In this document: positions 19,727 to 29,076 of the stretch, piece after piece | How the letters are laid out: each line of letters opens with the position of its first letter | Position numbering within the stretch: position 1 is the stretch's first letter | Assembly: GCA_026418625.1 (NCBI GenBank) | Contig: JAOABA010000011.1 | Span: 45,990-109,989, forward strand | Direction: 5' to 3' | Length of the DNA stretch: 64,000 nucleotides | DNA from: Candidatus Kapaibacterium sp. | Lineage (GTDB): Bacteria; Bacteroidota; Ignavibacteria; Kapaibacteriales; UBA2268 | The notes under the pieces: generated by a model | Databases searched by the model: none | Told to the model about the DNA's origin: nothing | The model's input: only the letters and a program-made list of their open reading frames with translations | Program-made: the position numbers and the translations under genes

Positions 19727-22483
19727 TTACTTGTTAATAATAATTGGCAAATTAACCCTTATCCCTTCAATATTTGCAATAATGAAATAGATTCCGGAGC
19801 TTAATTTTTCTGTATTAAAATCAATTCTATAATTTCCGGGAACTGAATTTTGCTCGAAAAGGGAATTAATTAATTTACCACTCATATCAATCAGTTGAAC
19901 ATTAATATTTTTGGGTGTATTACCACCGAGCGAGAAATCAATTGTTCCACTGACTGATATTGGATTTGGAGTTGCTTTAATTTTAAATAATCCATCCTCA
20001 GAAATTGCTTCACTGACAGAGGAGGCAATGTCGGATTCACCTACTAATTGAATGTCAAAAGTTGGGAAGTTTTTAGCATTCGATGTTATTGTAACAGTGC
20101 CTTCATATTTAGTGTTCTCTTCAGTAGGACTGAATTTAATTGTTATTGTTCGGCTATCATCTTTTGGAACTGTTCCGGGATCATTTCCATCAACAAATGA
20201 GAACACATTATTATCATTTTTAGTGAACTTAATCTCGCTAATAACTAAATCATCACTTCCAGTATTGAAAATGACAACATCTTTATTCATTGATTTTCCG
20301 GGTTTTACCTTAGGAGAAGTCCACTCGATTTTTTGTTTGTTAGCTGTAATTTGAGCACCAGCACCCGGAGCACCTTCTGCTATGAGATTAACAACTTCAT
20401 CTTTAGCATTTTCTGCATTTGAACTAATGAATATTGAACCGTCATATTTCTTAGCAGCTTTTGGGGTGAATTTTACTGTTACAGCAATTTGATTTCCGGG
20501 TTTAATTGTAACTGGAGTTGTTCCACCTTCAGTAATTTGGAAAACACCGTCTGGATCATAATCGGGGTCATTATAAAGTTGCGAAATAATTAAATCTTTA
20601 TCTCCATCATTTTTGATTGAGAAGGACATTTCTTTTGAACTACCAACTTGAACTTTATCGAAATTCAAAGTGGAATTAGATAATGTAATTTTTGGTCCAC
20701 CAGAGGAAGTTGTTGAGGTGAGCCATTTCATTGCTTGTTGGAGTAATTTGATTCTTGCTCCCTGATCATCAAAAGCACCTAAATCAAAACCACAATAAAT
20801 TAATTTTGAGAATCCATTATCAACCCTGAAACCAGCAATATCTCTGGCTTGATTGTTATAAACAAAACAGGCTTTTGCATTGCTATTTGTTGGAATTGAG
20901 AAAACATCCGAGAAGAAATTATAACCTTGATTAGGATTTGCATTACTTGGTGCGATGACGTTCATTCCAACAGGGTCATTGTCAATACCATTTACATTAT
21001 AGCGATTGATTGATATTTGATTTCCACTAACAGTATATCTTTGATCGGCACGAGTCCAGTTAACACCCAACTGATCAGTAAAGAATGATTTATATTGAGC
21101 AGGGGCATTAAACTGTGCAGTATAAGTATAAAATCCGGTGCAATCTGTGAAAATCAGAACATTTTTGCGCATACTAATCATTGAACTGATAGTATTAAGC
21201 ATTGAAACCGAAAGTGGATTAACTATTATGTTTCCTCCAAAATAAGATGAAGTGCTAAAAATAGCAACATCAAAATTAGTGGGAGGATAAGCTTGAATTG
21301 TTTCATTAGCGTAAGGTATAACTGCTAAATCTTTATTATAAGTAGTCAATTGAGCAAAAGCATTGACATAGTGGCTTATCCAAGGATTATAACCTGAGTA
21401 GAGAGCATATTTTGTATCTTCTGTTAGAATATAGAAATCAGCAGTTGTTGGTGAACTTGCTACTGTTGCAACAGGTGTTGCTTTAACAATAATAGCAGCA
21501 AAACCGGCATTGTCTTTTGTTTTAACTGTTACTGTAACTTCGGTAGAGGCTCCGGCAGCCAGTGTAGTGGAAGCTGGGCTAACAGATGCTGTCCAACCAG
21601 TTGGTAAAAAGCTTGTTTGGTCAATAACTACATCAAATTTATAGCTTGATTTATTAGGATTTGTCAAAGTGATTTTTTTGGTCAAAGTATTATTTCTTGC
21701 TGAAGTAAGGAATCTATCGGCAATTGTTTCGAACTTGCCGGTAATCATACTTTGAGCAGCCTGAAGAACTTCCTTTGTCCCATCGTCTTGAATAAAAGCA
21801 ACAATATAAACTTTTGATTTATCCCAACTGGATTGTAAGGTGAAATTTTGTGTGAATTTCTTTGTTTCATTTGCTGCAAGTGTTATTGTTGTGCCATTAT
21901 GATCTGGAAGCATTCTACGGACGACCCATGGAAATTCTTTTTCTCCATTAGATCCGGGAGGTGTTGAATAAACAACAAGTTGTTCTACTACGCAAATTCT
22001 TAATTTTTTATTAGAGAGTGCTTGGGAAGTGTGAACCTCAACTTCAACAGTTGAATTGGAACCGGTTCTTGATTCTGTAATATTTATTGTTATTGGGGAC
22101 ATTTGGGTTCTTAAAGCGGCAATAGATGAGCCAATATTAGCAATATTTCCCGGATGTCCTCGAACAGTTCCAAGAAATACAAAATGAGGAACACCGCTAA
22201 CAGAATAATAATCTGTCCTTCCATTATGCATTGTTGGATTTTCAGCATTGAATGGGTCGGTTCCCGGGAAATTTGGATGAAAAACAATTGGAATTAATAC
22301 ATCCATATTGTTGTTGACATAACTTTTAAAACTCGGATTGGAAGCAGCGCAGGGTCCACAGGAAGCGTTAGTAAATTCTTCAAGTAGCCCTTTTTTGGGG
22401 GAGTCAGCAAAGCTTAATTGTGCACATAAAAAGAAACTAAATGCAATCAATAATAAGCTTTTAAATAGTTTTAAATTTTTCAT
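19727..22483 (-). CDS. T9SS-exported Omp28-like/ASH multidomain protein
   Basis: 918 residues. The signal peptide (NLKLFKSLLLIAFSFFLCA) is followed by an Omp28/thioredoxin-like domain (~28-250) opening with LLEEFTNASCGPCAASNP; the CGPC pair could be redox-active. A beta-rich spacer (~250-345) precedes the alpha/beta GATase-like domain (~350-590) shared with the two genes downstream. Two ASH repeats (~600-700 and ~705-810; LNFDKVQVGSSKEMSF) and a T9SS tail (TPNPISVSGTIDFSL to VNLPIIINK) close it. It is therefore the paralogue with an added N-terminal redox-like module. A box matching TAnnTTTG at 22534-22541 precedes it. Confidence 0.78.
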   Translation of the reverse strand: MKNLKLFKSLLLIAFSFFLCAQLSFADSPKKGLLEEFTNASCGPCAASNPSFKSYVNNNMDVLIPIVFHPNFPGTDPFNAENPTMHNGRTDYYSVSGVPHFVFLGTVRGHPGNIANIGSSIAALRTQMSPITINITESRTGSNSTVEVEVHTSQALSNKKLRICVVEQLVVYSTPPGSNGEKEFPWVVRRMLPDHNGTTITLAANETKKFTQNFTLQSSWDKSKVYIVAFIQDDGTKEVLQAAQSMITGKFETIADRFLTSARNNTLTKKITLTNPNKSSYKFDVVIDQTSFLPTGWTASVSPASTTLAAGASTEVTVTVKTKDNAGFAAIIVKATPVATVASSPTTADFYILTEDTKYALYSGYNPWISHYVNAFAQLTTYNKDLAVIPYANETIQAYPPTNFDVAIFSTSSYFGGNIIVNPLSVSMLNTISSMISMRKNVLIFTDCTGFYTYTAQFNAPAQYKSFFTDQLGVNWTRADQRYTVSGNQISINRYNVNGIDNDPVGMNVIAPSNANPNQGYNFFSDVFSIPTNSNAKACFVYNNQARDIAGFRVDNGFSKLIYCGFDLGAFDDQGARIKLLQQAMKWLTSTTSSGGPKITLSNSTLNFDKVQVGSSKEMSFSIKNDGDKDLIISQLYNDPDYDPDGVFQITEGGTTPVTIKPGNQIAVTVKFTPKAAKKYDGSIFISSNAENAKDEVVNLIAEGAPGAGAQITANKQKIEWTSPKVKPGKSMNKDVVIFNTGSDDLVISEIKFTKNDNNVFSFVDGNDPGTVPKDDSRTITIKFSPTEENTKYEGTVTITSNAKNFPTFDIQLVGESDIASSVSEAISEDGLFKIKATPNPISVSGTIDFSLGGNTPKNINVQLIDMSGKLINSLFEQNSVPGNYRIDFNTEKLSSGIYFIIANIEGIRVNLPIIINK

Positions 22484-22533
22484 AAAAACCCTTCTATAAA
22501 ATCAAAAAAATATTGATTATTTTTTCTATAACA

Positions 22534-22541
22534 CAAATATA
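22534..22541 (-). promoter_or_regulatory. Candidate -7 box of the 918-residue gene
   Basis: TATATTTG on the minus strand matches the Bacteroidota -7 element TAnnTTTG, about 50 bases before the ATG. No TTG sits at the ideal 19-20 base distance, so this is tentative. Confidence 0.4.
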
Positions 22542-22608
22542 GCATTTAAAGTTACAAGATTTTTAGTTTTTTTCAAAAATAAAATTAATTTTTGTTTAAG
22601 ATTTAAAT

Positions 22609-23802
22609 TTATGGCAATGCAATCACGCCTAAAATCGCTCTACGCATTGCACCAGTAGCGGTAGGTATGTTGCCGTGAAGTAAACCCAGAGTTCTCCAAG
22701 CTAAATATGCAAAACATAAAGCTTCTTTTGCGTCGTAAGGAATACCGAAATAATCTGTTAAAAAAAGTTCAACTTTGGGTAGATAAGCTTTTAACCTATC
22801 AATAATGAATAAATTTTGAGAGCCACCCCCTGAAACAATAAGTTTTCCTTTTGGATTCGTGAATTTAATTATGTTTTCGGCAATACTCCAAGCTGTAAAT
22901 TCAGATAAAGTGCAAACAAAGTCATTATAGTCAAATTTTTCAAGACCGCTCCAGTTTATTAAAGAAGAAATATAATCCTCATTGAAAAGCTCTCTTCCTG
23001 TTGATTTAGGGGGACTTTGATGAATAAAATCATTCTTTTTCAAAATTTCAAAAAGTTGAGGAATTATCTTTCCACTTCTTGCGTGAAAACCTAAATCATC
23101 ATAAGGTTTATTAAAATATTTTTGCATAAATGTGTCAATCAAAACATTACCCGGACCAGTGTCGAATGCTATAACATCATCTTCAGTTGCATTGGCAGGT
23201 ATGTGGGTGAGATTAGACATACCTCCTATATTAAGCATAATAATATCTTCAGTTTTACTCAGAAAGAAATTATAATCGAAAATTGGAACCAAGGGAGCTC
23301 CCTGCCCACCTAAAGCAATATCGGCTGCTCTGAAATCACCAACAACAGGAATATTAAGTAGATTAGCAAGATATGATGCAGAGCCTAATTGTAAAGTATG
23401 ACCTAAATGTTGATTAATATTATCATCATTTTTTTTTGGCTCGTGCCATACAGTTTGTCCGTGAATTCCAATTGCATCTACTTCTGAAAGTAATAGATTT
23501 GAAGTTTTCAAAATTGAATGGACAGATAAAGAATATAATCTTGATAGTTCTGAATTTACAAAAGAAAGTTCAGATATACTTGAGTCTGACTTGATAATTT
23601 TGTGAATCAGATTTTTGATTTTGTCTGGAATTTCAGATTTGTGCTGTTCAATTATTTCAAATTGATGTCTGCCAAAAATATCAACTGAGAATGAAGCTAA
23701 AACCGAATCAATTGAGTCGAGCGAGGTTCCGGTCATTAATCCGCATATAACTCTTGGTTTCGAGAACCAATTTTTTGCATTTATATAATTATAACGTGTC
23801 AT
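22609..23802 (-). CDS. anmK: Anhydro-N-acetylmuramic acid kinase
   Basis: 397 residues, near the usual AnmK length. The ASKHA sugar-kinase motifs are present: GLMTGTSLDSID near residue 21 (ATP-binding glycines and the catalytic Asp), IGIHGQTVWHEP, NIGGMSNLTHIP, AFDTGPGNVLID and IVSGGGSQNLF. The enzyme phosphorylates 1,6-anhydroMurNAc with ring opening to MurNAc-6-phosphate in cell-wall recycling. No murQ etherase is adjacent, so the pathway is split across the genome. It lies downstream of the OPT transporter on the same strand, separated by a hairpin. Confidence 0.93.
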   Translation of the reverse strand: MTRYNYINAKNWFSKPRVICGLMTGTSLDSIDSVLASFSVDIFGRHQFEIIEQHKSEIPDKIKNLIHKIIKSDSSISELSFVNSELSRLYSLSVHSILKTSNLLLSEVDAIGIHGQTVWHEPKKNDDNINQHLGHTLQLGSASYLANLLNIPVVGDFRAADIALGGQGAPLVPIFDYNFFLSKTEDIIMLNIGGMSNLTHIPANATEDDVIAFDTGPGNVLIDTFMQKYFNKPYDDLGFHARSGKIIPQLFEILKKNDFIHQSPPKSTGRELFNEDYISSLINWSGLEKFDYNDFVCTLSEFTAWSIAENIIKFTNPKGKLIVSGGGSQNLFIIDRLKAYLPKVELFLTDYFGIPYDAKEALCFAYLAWRTLGLLHGNIPTATGAMRRAILGVIALP

Positions 23803-23816
23803 TATCTTAAATTGAG

Positions 23817-23842
23817 AACAAGGGGTTAAAGAACCCCTTGTT
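23817..23842. terminator. Hairpin between OPT transporter and anmK
   Basis: Perfect 11-bp stem AACAAGGGGTT / AACCCCTTGTT with loop AAAG. It sits just beyond the stop of the minus-strand transporter gene and before anmK. The better T-rich tail is on the plus strand, so as a minus-strand terminator it may be leaky. Confidence 0.65.
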
Positions 23843-23875
23843 TATTTTTTATGATATTTAAAGCAATATGAATTA

Positions 23876-26173
23876 TCAAACCATAGCTGCTGGTGGAGCA
23901 GGTTCATCTGGGCTTCCGGCATTTTTAACGGGTATCCTAACTAAAATCCAACCAACTATGAGAAATACAAGCAAGCTGACAAAGAAAGTAGGATTATCAA
24001 ATATTGTAGGTATCTTCCATTCCAAAACTGCGAACAAGGCAAAGAGTAGTCCAATGAGAGCTTCACCTGCTATTAAGCCAGCAGCGAGTAGAACACCTGT
24101 ATTGCCAACTCTTGCTTGTTGTGCTTCGTTGAATTTTTTCTTTTCAGCTACTTTATCAAGAATACCTTTGATTAAACCACCGATAAATATTGCAAATGAT
24201 GTTTCGAGTGGTAGATACATACCAACACAAACTAACATAGGGCTTTTTACTTTAACCAAAATAAATCCGATAGCCATAAGAATTCCAACAATAATTAAAC
24301 CCCATTCCATACTCCCTCCAAGAATTCCTTGGGAAAGGATTGCCATTAATGAGGCTTGTGGAGCAGGATATTCTTTACCACCAAGACCAGTAACACCGGG
24401 AGTATATGTTCCATTGCCATTTTCCTGAATGTCACCCTGATGAAGAACTAAAAGCGGGAAAAACATTACAGCAGCAGCCAATATTATTCCAAGGATGTCG
24501 CCAAATTGCATTTTCCAAGGTGTTCCACCTATGATGTGTCCGACTTTCAAATCTTGAAGCATTTCTCCAGCAACTGCCGCAGCTACGCAAACAACAGCAG
24601 CGACTCCAAGGACTGCAGGAACACCAGCTTCGCCTCGTGTGCCAAGAATAACCATTAAAACAGCCGCTATCAAAAGAGTTGAAATCGTTAAACCACTTAT
24701 TGGATTGTTACTCGAACCTATTAATCCAACCAAATAGCCTGAAACTGCAGCAAAAAAGAATCCTGCGATAACCATAACCACTGTTGCTATGAGTGCTGGA
24801 ATGACAGTTCCAGAAAACCAGTAATAAATGAAAAATGTTGCTACTGAGGCTAATAAAATAAGAATAAATACCCATTTGAAATTCATATCCTGTTGAGTTC
24901 TATCCTCAGCTACAGTTCCACCGGCTGCTTTTTTGGTATCTCTAACGGCTCTTCCAATACCCTGAATAAGGCTTTTTCTCATTCTCCAGAGAGTGAAAGC
25001 AGCACTCATCAACATTCCACCAATAGCTATTTTTCTGACAACATTTTTCCAAGTCGATTCACCAACAGAAACCCAAGATTCATTATTAATTTCATAATAT
25101 TTATTAGCCAAATCTGAATTAGTTCCTTTTTCGTATTCTGATTTAGCTTTTAGGAAGCGATTTTCTGCTTCTACCTGAGCAGATGAATAAATCATCTTTT
25201 CTTCTTCTGTAGCCTTATTACTTTCCAAGTGAACCAAAATTTTGTTTTTCTCCTTTTGGGCTAAATCATATAATTGACTTTCAGAAAGTGAGGGATTTTT
25301 GGCTTTCTGATTTTCAACTATTTTTTCAATGAAAATTGAATTAAAATATTTATCTTTATTGATGTTATCAATATTTATGCTTGGTGCAATGAAAAACATA
25401 AGAACTGGAACAAATAAACCCCAAGCAAGCAAACCACCAGTAAAGTTAAGAGCAGCAAGGTTAGGACCGATTATGTAACCGACGCCCATATAAGCAGGAC
25501 TTACACCGGGAGTGCTAATAATTGAGCCACCACCGGTTGTAATAGTTGTTCCACCAATTTTGATATTACCTAATGCAAACGGGAAATAATGAGACCAACT
25601 CGAAGCAAAAAGTTTAATTTGTTTAAGAACCTGAATTAAAGCACCAACACCCATAGCTGAAAATAGGAATTTTGCACCGCTTGAACCAGTTCTGCCAGCT
25701 TTATGGATTTCAGCTGCGGCAACTGATTCTGGGAATGGCAATTCTCTATCCTCAACCATTACTCTTCTGATTATAGTTATAAATAAAATACCAAACAAAC
25801 CACCAACAAGGAGAACTGCAGAGGTTTGCAAATAGTTAGAAACAGACCAGAAGTTTTGTCCGTCCCATACACCAGCAATAATAAATGCAGGAATGGTAAA
25901 TATTGCTCCAGCGGCAACGGATTCACCGATTGATCCAACAGTTCTTGCAATATTTTCCTCGAGTATTGAGCCTTTGAAAATTTTAAGAAAAGCCATACCG
26001 ATTACTGCTGCCGGGTAAGTGGCAGCTATTGTCATTCCTGCTTTTAAACCAAGATAAGCATTTGCTGCACCAAGGACGACAGACATAATTAATCCAATGA
26101 TTAAAGCACGAACTGTCATTTCCGCCATTGGCATGTCAGGGGGAACAAATGGGACGTATTTTTTTTCTTCCAT
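23876..26173 (-). CDS. OPT-family oligopeptide transporter
   Basis: 765 residues with about 16 hydrophobic segments. The first segment carries the OPT hallmark GAANAYLGLKAGMTIAATYP, followed by GSIGESVAAGAIFTIPAF; later glycine/proline-rich membrane loops (GLIGSSNNPISGLTIST) also fit the family. A hydrophilic stretch of ~100 residues (~255-355), rich in Lys and Glu, is inserted between membrane segments. OPT proteins import small peptides, or metal chelates in some subfamilies. The gene follows an M20 dipeptidase with a 53-base gap on the same strand, which supports peptide import coupled to hydrolysis. Confidence 0.9.
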   Translation of the reverse strand: MEEKKYVPFVPPDMPMAEMTVRALIIGLIMSVVLGAANAYLGLKAGMTIAATYPAAVIGMAFLKIFKGSILEENIARTVGSIGESVAAGAIFTIPAFIIAGVWDGQNFWSVSNYLQTSAVLLVGGLFGILFITIIRRVMVEDRELPFPESVAAAEIHKAGRTGSSGAKFLFSAMGVGALIQVLKQIKLFASSWSHYFPFALGNIKIGGTTITTGGGSIISTPGVSPAYMGVGYIIGPNLAALNFTGGLLAWGLFVPVLMFFIAPSINIDNINKDKYFNSIFIEKIVENQKAKNPSLSESQLYDLAQKEKNKILVHLESNKATEEEKMIYSSAQVEAENRFLKAKSEYEKGTNSDLANKYYEINNESWVSVGESTWKNVVRKIAIGGMLMSAAFTLWRMRKSLIQGIGRAVRDTKKAAGGTVAEDRTQQDMNFKWVFILILLASVATFFIYYWFSGTVIPALIATVVMVIAGFFFAAVSGYLVGLIGSSNNPISGLTISTLLIAAVLMVILGTRGEAGVPAVLGVAAVVCVAAAVAGEMLQDLKVGHIIGGTPWKMQFGDILGIILAAAVMFFPLLVLHQGDIQENGNGTYTPGVTGLGGKEYPAPQASLMAILSQGILGGSMEWGLIIVGILMAIGFILVKVKSPMLVCVGMYLPLETSFAIFIGGLIKGILDKVAEKKKFNEAQQARVGNTGVLLAAGLIAGEALIGLLFALFAVLEWKIPTIFDNPTFFVSLLVFLIVGWILVRIPVKNAGSPDEPAPPAAMV

Positions 26174-26226
26174 AATCTCTCCTTTGTTAACTACTAATTA
26201 AAAACAAAATCAAAACACATTATTAA

Positions 26227-27600
26227 TTATTTGCTGAATTCATCAAGAAAGAAAGCTGAAACTTTAATACCACCAAAGAAATTTTCGAGATTAAAACTTT
26301 CATTTGGAGAATGTATATTATCACCCGGTAAACCCATACCCATTAAAACTGATGGAGCATTTAGAACTTCAAGGAATGTTGATACTATTGGAATTGAACC
26401 ACCCTCCCTTGTAAATAGAACTTCCTTGCCAAAAGCATTTTCGAAAGCTTTAACAGCTGATTTAATTCCCTTGCTGTCTAAAGGAACTAACACGGGATTT
26501 CCACCGTGTAGCCTTTGTATTTCTATTTTTACAGTTGGGGGGGCAATATTTTTGAGATGTCTTTCAACTTTATTTATTATATCATCTGGTTTTTGATCAG
26601 GGACAAGTCTCATAGAAATTTTTGCAGTAGCTTTCGATGGAATAATAGTTTTTGCACCTTCACCAGTGTAACCCCCATAAATTCCATTGAGATCAAGTGT
26701 CGGTCTTGCTGAAACTCTTTCTAAAGTAGTGAAGCCAATTTCACCATTAACCATAGGAACATCTAAGTCCTTACAATATTCTTCTTCATCAAATGGAAGC
26801 TTTTTGAAGTTGTCTCTTTCCTCTTTGGATAAGGGTCTAACATCATCATAAAAACCGGGAATAGCAATTCTTCCATAATCATCTTTTAATTTTGATATCA
26901 TCCAACAAAGAACATTCAAAGGGTTATCAATTCCACCACCATAAGAACCTGAATGTAAATCTCTATTTGGACCAATAACAGTAAGTTCAACAAATGCAAT
27001 TCCACGAAGTGAATAGCAAATTGAGGGCATACCATCAGCAAACCATTCAGTATCTGAAATTAGGACAGTGTCGCATTTTAATAAATCACGATTGTTCTCA
27101 ATAAATTCATCAAGATGGTTGCTTCCAGCTTCTTCCTCTCCTTCAATCAAGAATTTGATGTTTACGGGGAGTTTTCCTATTGTTTTTAGATATGATTCTA
27201 CAGCCTTGATGTGAATAAATAATTGTCCTTTGTCGTCAGCACTTCCTCGAGCAAAGATTTTCCCATTTTTAATAACTGGGTCGAATGGAGGTGAATCCCA
27301 TAGATTTAGTGGGTCAACAGGTTGAACATCGTAATGACCATAAACAAGAACGGTTGGAGCATTGTCTCCAGCATTAAGCCATTCACCATAAACAATTGAA
27401 TGTCCAGCAGTAGGAATAATTCTGACATTATTTAAGCCACTGGATTTCATATTTTCAGAAAGCCATTCAGCAGCTTGAGTCATATAATCTTTATATGTTG
27501 AGATACTGCTGATACTCGGAATCCTTAAAAAGTCAATTAATTCTTGTAGAAATTTTTCTTTATTATTCGAAATGTAGTTTAATATATTATCCATAACCAT
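26227..27600 (-). CDS. M20 family dipeptidase
   Basis: 457 residues. The metal ligands of the M20/M28 clan are visible: His and Asp in VYGHYDVQPVDP, Asp in GSADDKGQLFIH, the catalytic Glu pair in EGEEEAGS, and a late His in NIHSPNESF. The dimerisation domain lies between, around DLHSGSYGGGIDNPLN. This is the CNDP/carnosinase-like M20 branch, which cleaves dipeptides with two zinc or manganese ions, probably in the cytoplasm since no signal peptide is seen. A second ATG two codons downstream is an equally possible start; neither has a good ribosome-binding site. It is the first gene of an operon with the OPT transporter. Confidence 0.9.
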   Translation of the reverse strand: MVMDNILNYISNNKEKFLQELIDFLRIPSISSISTYKDYMTQAAEWLSENMKSSGLNNVRIIPTAGHSIVYGEWLNAGDNAPTVLVYGHYDVQPVDPLNLWDSPPFDPVIKNGKIFARGSADDKGQLFIHIKAVESYLKTIGKLPVNIKFLIEGEEEAGSNHLDEFIENNRDLLKCDTVLISDTEWFADGMPSICYSLRGIAFVELTVIGPNRDLHSGSYGGGIDNPLNVLCWMISKLKDDYGRIAIPGFYDDVRPLSKEERDNFKKLPFDEEEYCKDLDVPMVNGEIGFTTLERVSARPTLDLNGIYGGYTGEGAKTIIPSKATAKISMRLVPDQKPDDIINKVERHLKNIAPPTVKIEIQRLHGGNPVLVPLDSKGIKSAVKAFENAFGKEVLFTREGGSIPIVSTFLEVLNAPSVLMGMGLPGDNIHSPNESFNLENFFGGIKVSAFFLDEFSK

Positions 27601-27673
27601 TTGAGTAAATATTAAAAGATTAAAAATATAAAAAAATTATGAATTATTATTAATACAAATTTTTATAAATAAA

Positions 27674-27707
27674 AAAAGTGAAAAGACAATATTGTCTTTT
27701 CACTTTT
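27674..27707. terminator. Two-way terminator palindrome
   Basis: A 17-bp perfect palindrome (arms 27674-27690 and 27691-27707, core AAAAGACAATATTGTCTTTT) with A and T runs at its ends. It lies between the stop of the lipoprotein gene and the start of the dipeptidase gene, both on the minus strand. Confidence 0.8.
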
Positions 27708-27735
27708 ATATGATTGTTAGCCAATCAATTAATGA

Positions 27736-28248
27736 TTATGGTTCGGGTTGAATTGGCTTACCGGTTCTTGCAATACTAACTATTCCACTAACAATAACCC
27801 ACTTTCCACCTTCTTTTTTCAAAGTCCTGTTGACTCTGAAAAAGTAACTTTCAGGTGCGTTAGACCCAACCATTTTGTAAGTTGTTGGAACTCCATAGAT
27901 AATCGAAGCGAATGTGCCACGACTGTCCATTTGAATGGATATATCACTCATTTCTCCATAAGAAAGGGATTCAACGGCATTAAATTGTTCGGTAATTGCT
28001 TTTTTGAAATCACTAAGAGACTTAATAATTTCGCTTGAGTCAGTTCCGAAGAAAATAACATCCTCTGACAAATACGGCACTAAACCTTCGAATCTTTCTT
28101 CCTCCATTGCTTTATTGAAAGCTTTGATTGTGGCGATAATATCTTCCTTCTCTTTCGCCATTTCTGCTGTTGTGAGTTCGTCAGGTCGGGGTCCGCAGCT
28201 ATAAACTAAAATAAATGATATAGAAATAAAGAGTAAATATTTAAGCAT
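27736..28248 (-). CDS. NTF2/SnoaL-like lipoprotein
   Basis: 170 residues from the ATG at 28248. This start is chosen because TAGGTGAG precedes it and a lipoprotein signal follows at once (LKYLLFISISFILVYSCG, lipobox Cys 18). Upstream codons in the same frame lack a ribosome site. After the lipid anchor the protein is a single alpha+beta cone domain (~30-160) like DUF4440/SnoaL: an initial helix IIATIKAFNKAMEEERFEG, then YLSEDVIFFGTDSSE, and a final strand KEGGKWVIVSGIVS. Such domains bind small ligands or act as inert scaffolds. The specific role is unknown. It is a single gene with its own terminator. Confidence 0.75.
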   Translation of the reverse strand: MLKYLLFISISFILVYSCGPRPDELTTAEMAKEKEDIIATIKAFNKAMEEERFEGLVPYLSEDVIFFGTDSSEIIKSLSDFKKAITEQFNAVESLSYGEMSDISIQMDSRGTFASIIYGVPTTYKMVGSNAPESYFFRVNRTLKKEGGKWVIVSGIVSIARTGKPIQPEP

Positions 28249-28435
28249 AAGCTCACCTATAATTATTATAAATTCATATTTTAATAAATTATTTAATAAA
28301 GTTATGCTTAATTTAAACATTTTTATCAAAAAACAATAATTTTTTTTTAAAAATTATCATTTTATATTTATAAAGTTGGTATGTTAATTGTAAAATATTC
28401 ATATGAATTATTATATTTTCTAAGAGATAAATAAT

Positions 28436-28777
28436 ATGAAAGTCCAAAAAATAACAAATACCATAATAAATGATGTTGATTTTCAAAATCCTGCTAAAGA
28501 AAAGCCCAATAAAATTAAAAAGTTAGAAGAATTAGATTCTAAAAAACAAGTCAATAATGTTTCACCATCGGCTTTACTTAAGACTCTTGAAAATCTGGAG
28601 AATAATAAACAAATGGATAATAGTCATCCGTTGAAAAAAACTGAAAATTTACCCATTGAATCCTTTGAGGAAGCTTTGATAGAATTGAGTTATTTTAAAA
28701 CACCATTTTTTAAGGTTAATGCCTCAGCGGCTCAGGCTAATTTGAGAAATGAAGATGTGCTTTATTTATTCAAATAA
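28436..28777 (+). CDS. Small hypothetical protein
   Basis: 113 residues, not recognised. It is charged and rich in Lys, Asn and Glu with low-complexity character in the first 75 residues. The C-terminus is more ordered (SFEEALIELSYFKTPFF and ASAAQANLRNEDVLYLFK). There is no signal peptide or membrane segment. The upstream AAGAGAT is a weak ribosome site. It lies 59 bases before rpmG on the same strand. It is probably real, because the opposite frames hold no better candidate, but no function can be proposed. Confidence 0.55.
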   Translation: MKVQKITNTIINDVDFQNPAKEKPNKIKKLEELDSKKQVNNVSPSALLKTLENLENNKQMDNSHPLKKTENLPIESFEEALIELSYFKTPFFKVNASAAQANLRNEDVLYLFK

Positions 28778-28802
28778 ATTTTTTTTATTTAAAAATAATT
28801 GC

Positions 28803-28810
28803 TATTTTTG
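28803..28810 (+). promoter_or_regulatory. Candidate -7 box of rpmG
   Basis: TATTTTTG matches TAnnTTTG, 26 bases before the rpmG start. No TTG is present 19-20 bases upstream, so support is partial. Related boxes reading TATTTTCG occur before the restriction-modification gene (9867-9874) and tnaA (14460-14467). Confidence 0.4.
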
Positions 28811-28836
28811 TAATCCTAAATTTTTAAGGATTAAAT

Positions 28837-29016
28837 ATGGCAAAGAAAGAAACAAGAATAATAATAACGCTTGAATGCACAGAGGCTAAAAAAGAAGGTA
28901 AGCCAGCCTCTCGCTACACAACAACTAAGAATAAAAATAACACACAAGAAAGATTGGAACTAAAAAAATACAATCCTTTTCTAAGAAGGCATACTATTCA
29001 TAAAGAAGTTAGATAA
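28837..29016 (+). CDS. rpmG: 50S ribosomal protein L33
   Basis: 59 codons encode a complete L33: [19 protein letters not shown] at the start, [20 protein letters not shown] in the middle and [14 protein letters not shown] at the end, all family-typical. Only one Cys is present (Cys14), so it is the zinc-free form lacking the paired CxxC motifs. AAGGA precedes the ATG at a suitable distance. It is followed by a strong terminator. The more usual neighbours of rpmG, such as rpmB or secE-nusG, are not adjacent here. Confidence 0.95.
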   Translation: MAKKETRIIITLECTEAKKEGKPASRYTTTKNKNNTQERLELKKYNPFLRRHTIHKEVR

Positions 29017-29046
29017 TTTTAATTTAACATAAATTTTTTTGAAATG

Positions 29047-29076
29047 AGAGTCCAGAAATCAGGACTCTTTTTTTTT
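29047..29076 (+). terminator. Terminator of rpmG
   Basis: Stem AGAGTCC / GGACTCT (29047-29053, 29062-29068) followed by a T run to 29076. It lies 30 bases beyond the rpmG stop and abuts the end of the convergent mazG-like gene. Confidence 0.9.

Noticed and set aside
23868..24428. 186-codon plus-strand open frame
   Set aside because: It lies fully opposite the conserved OPT transporter and has a low-complexity translation, so it is a shadow frame.
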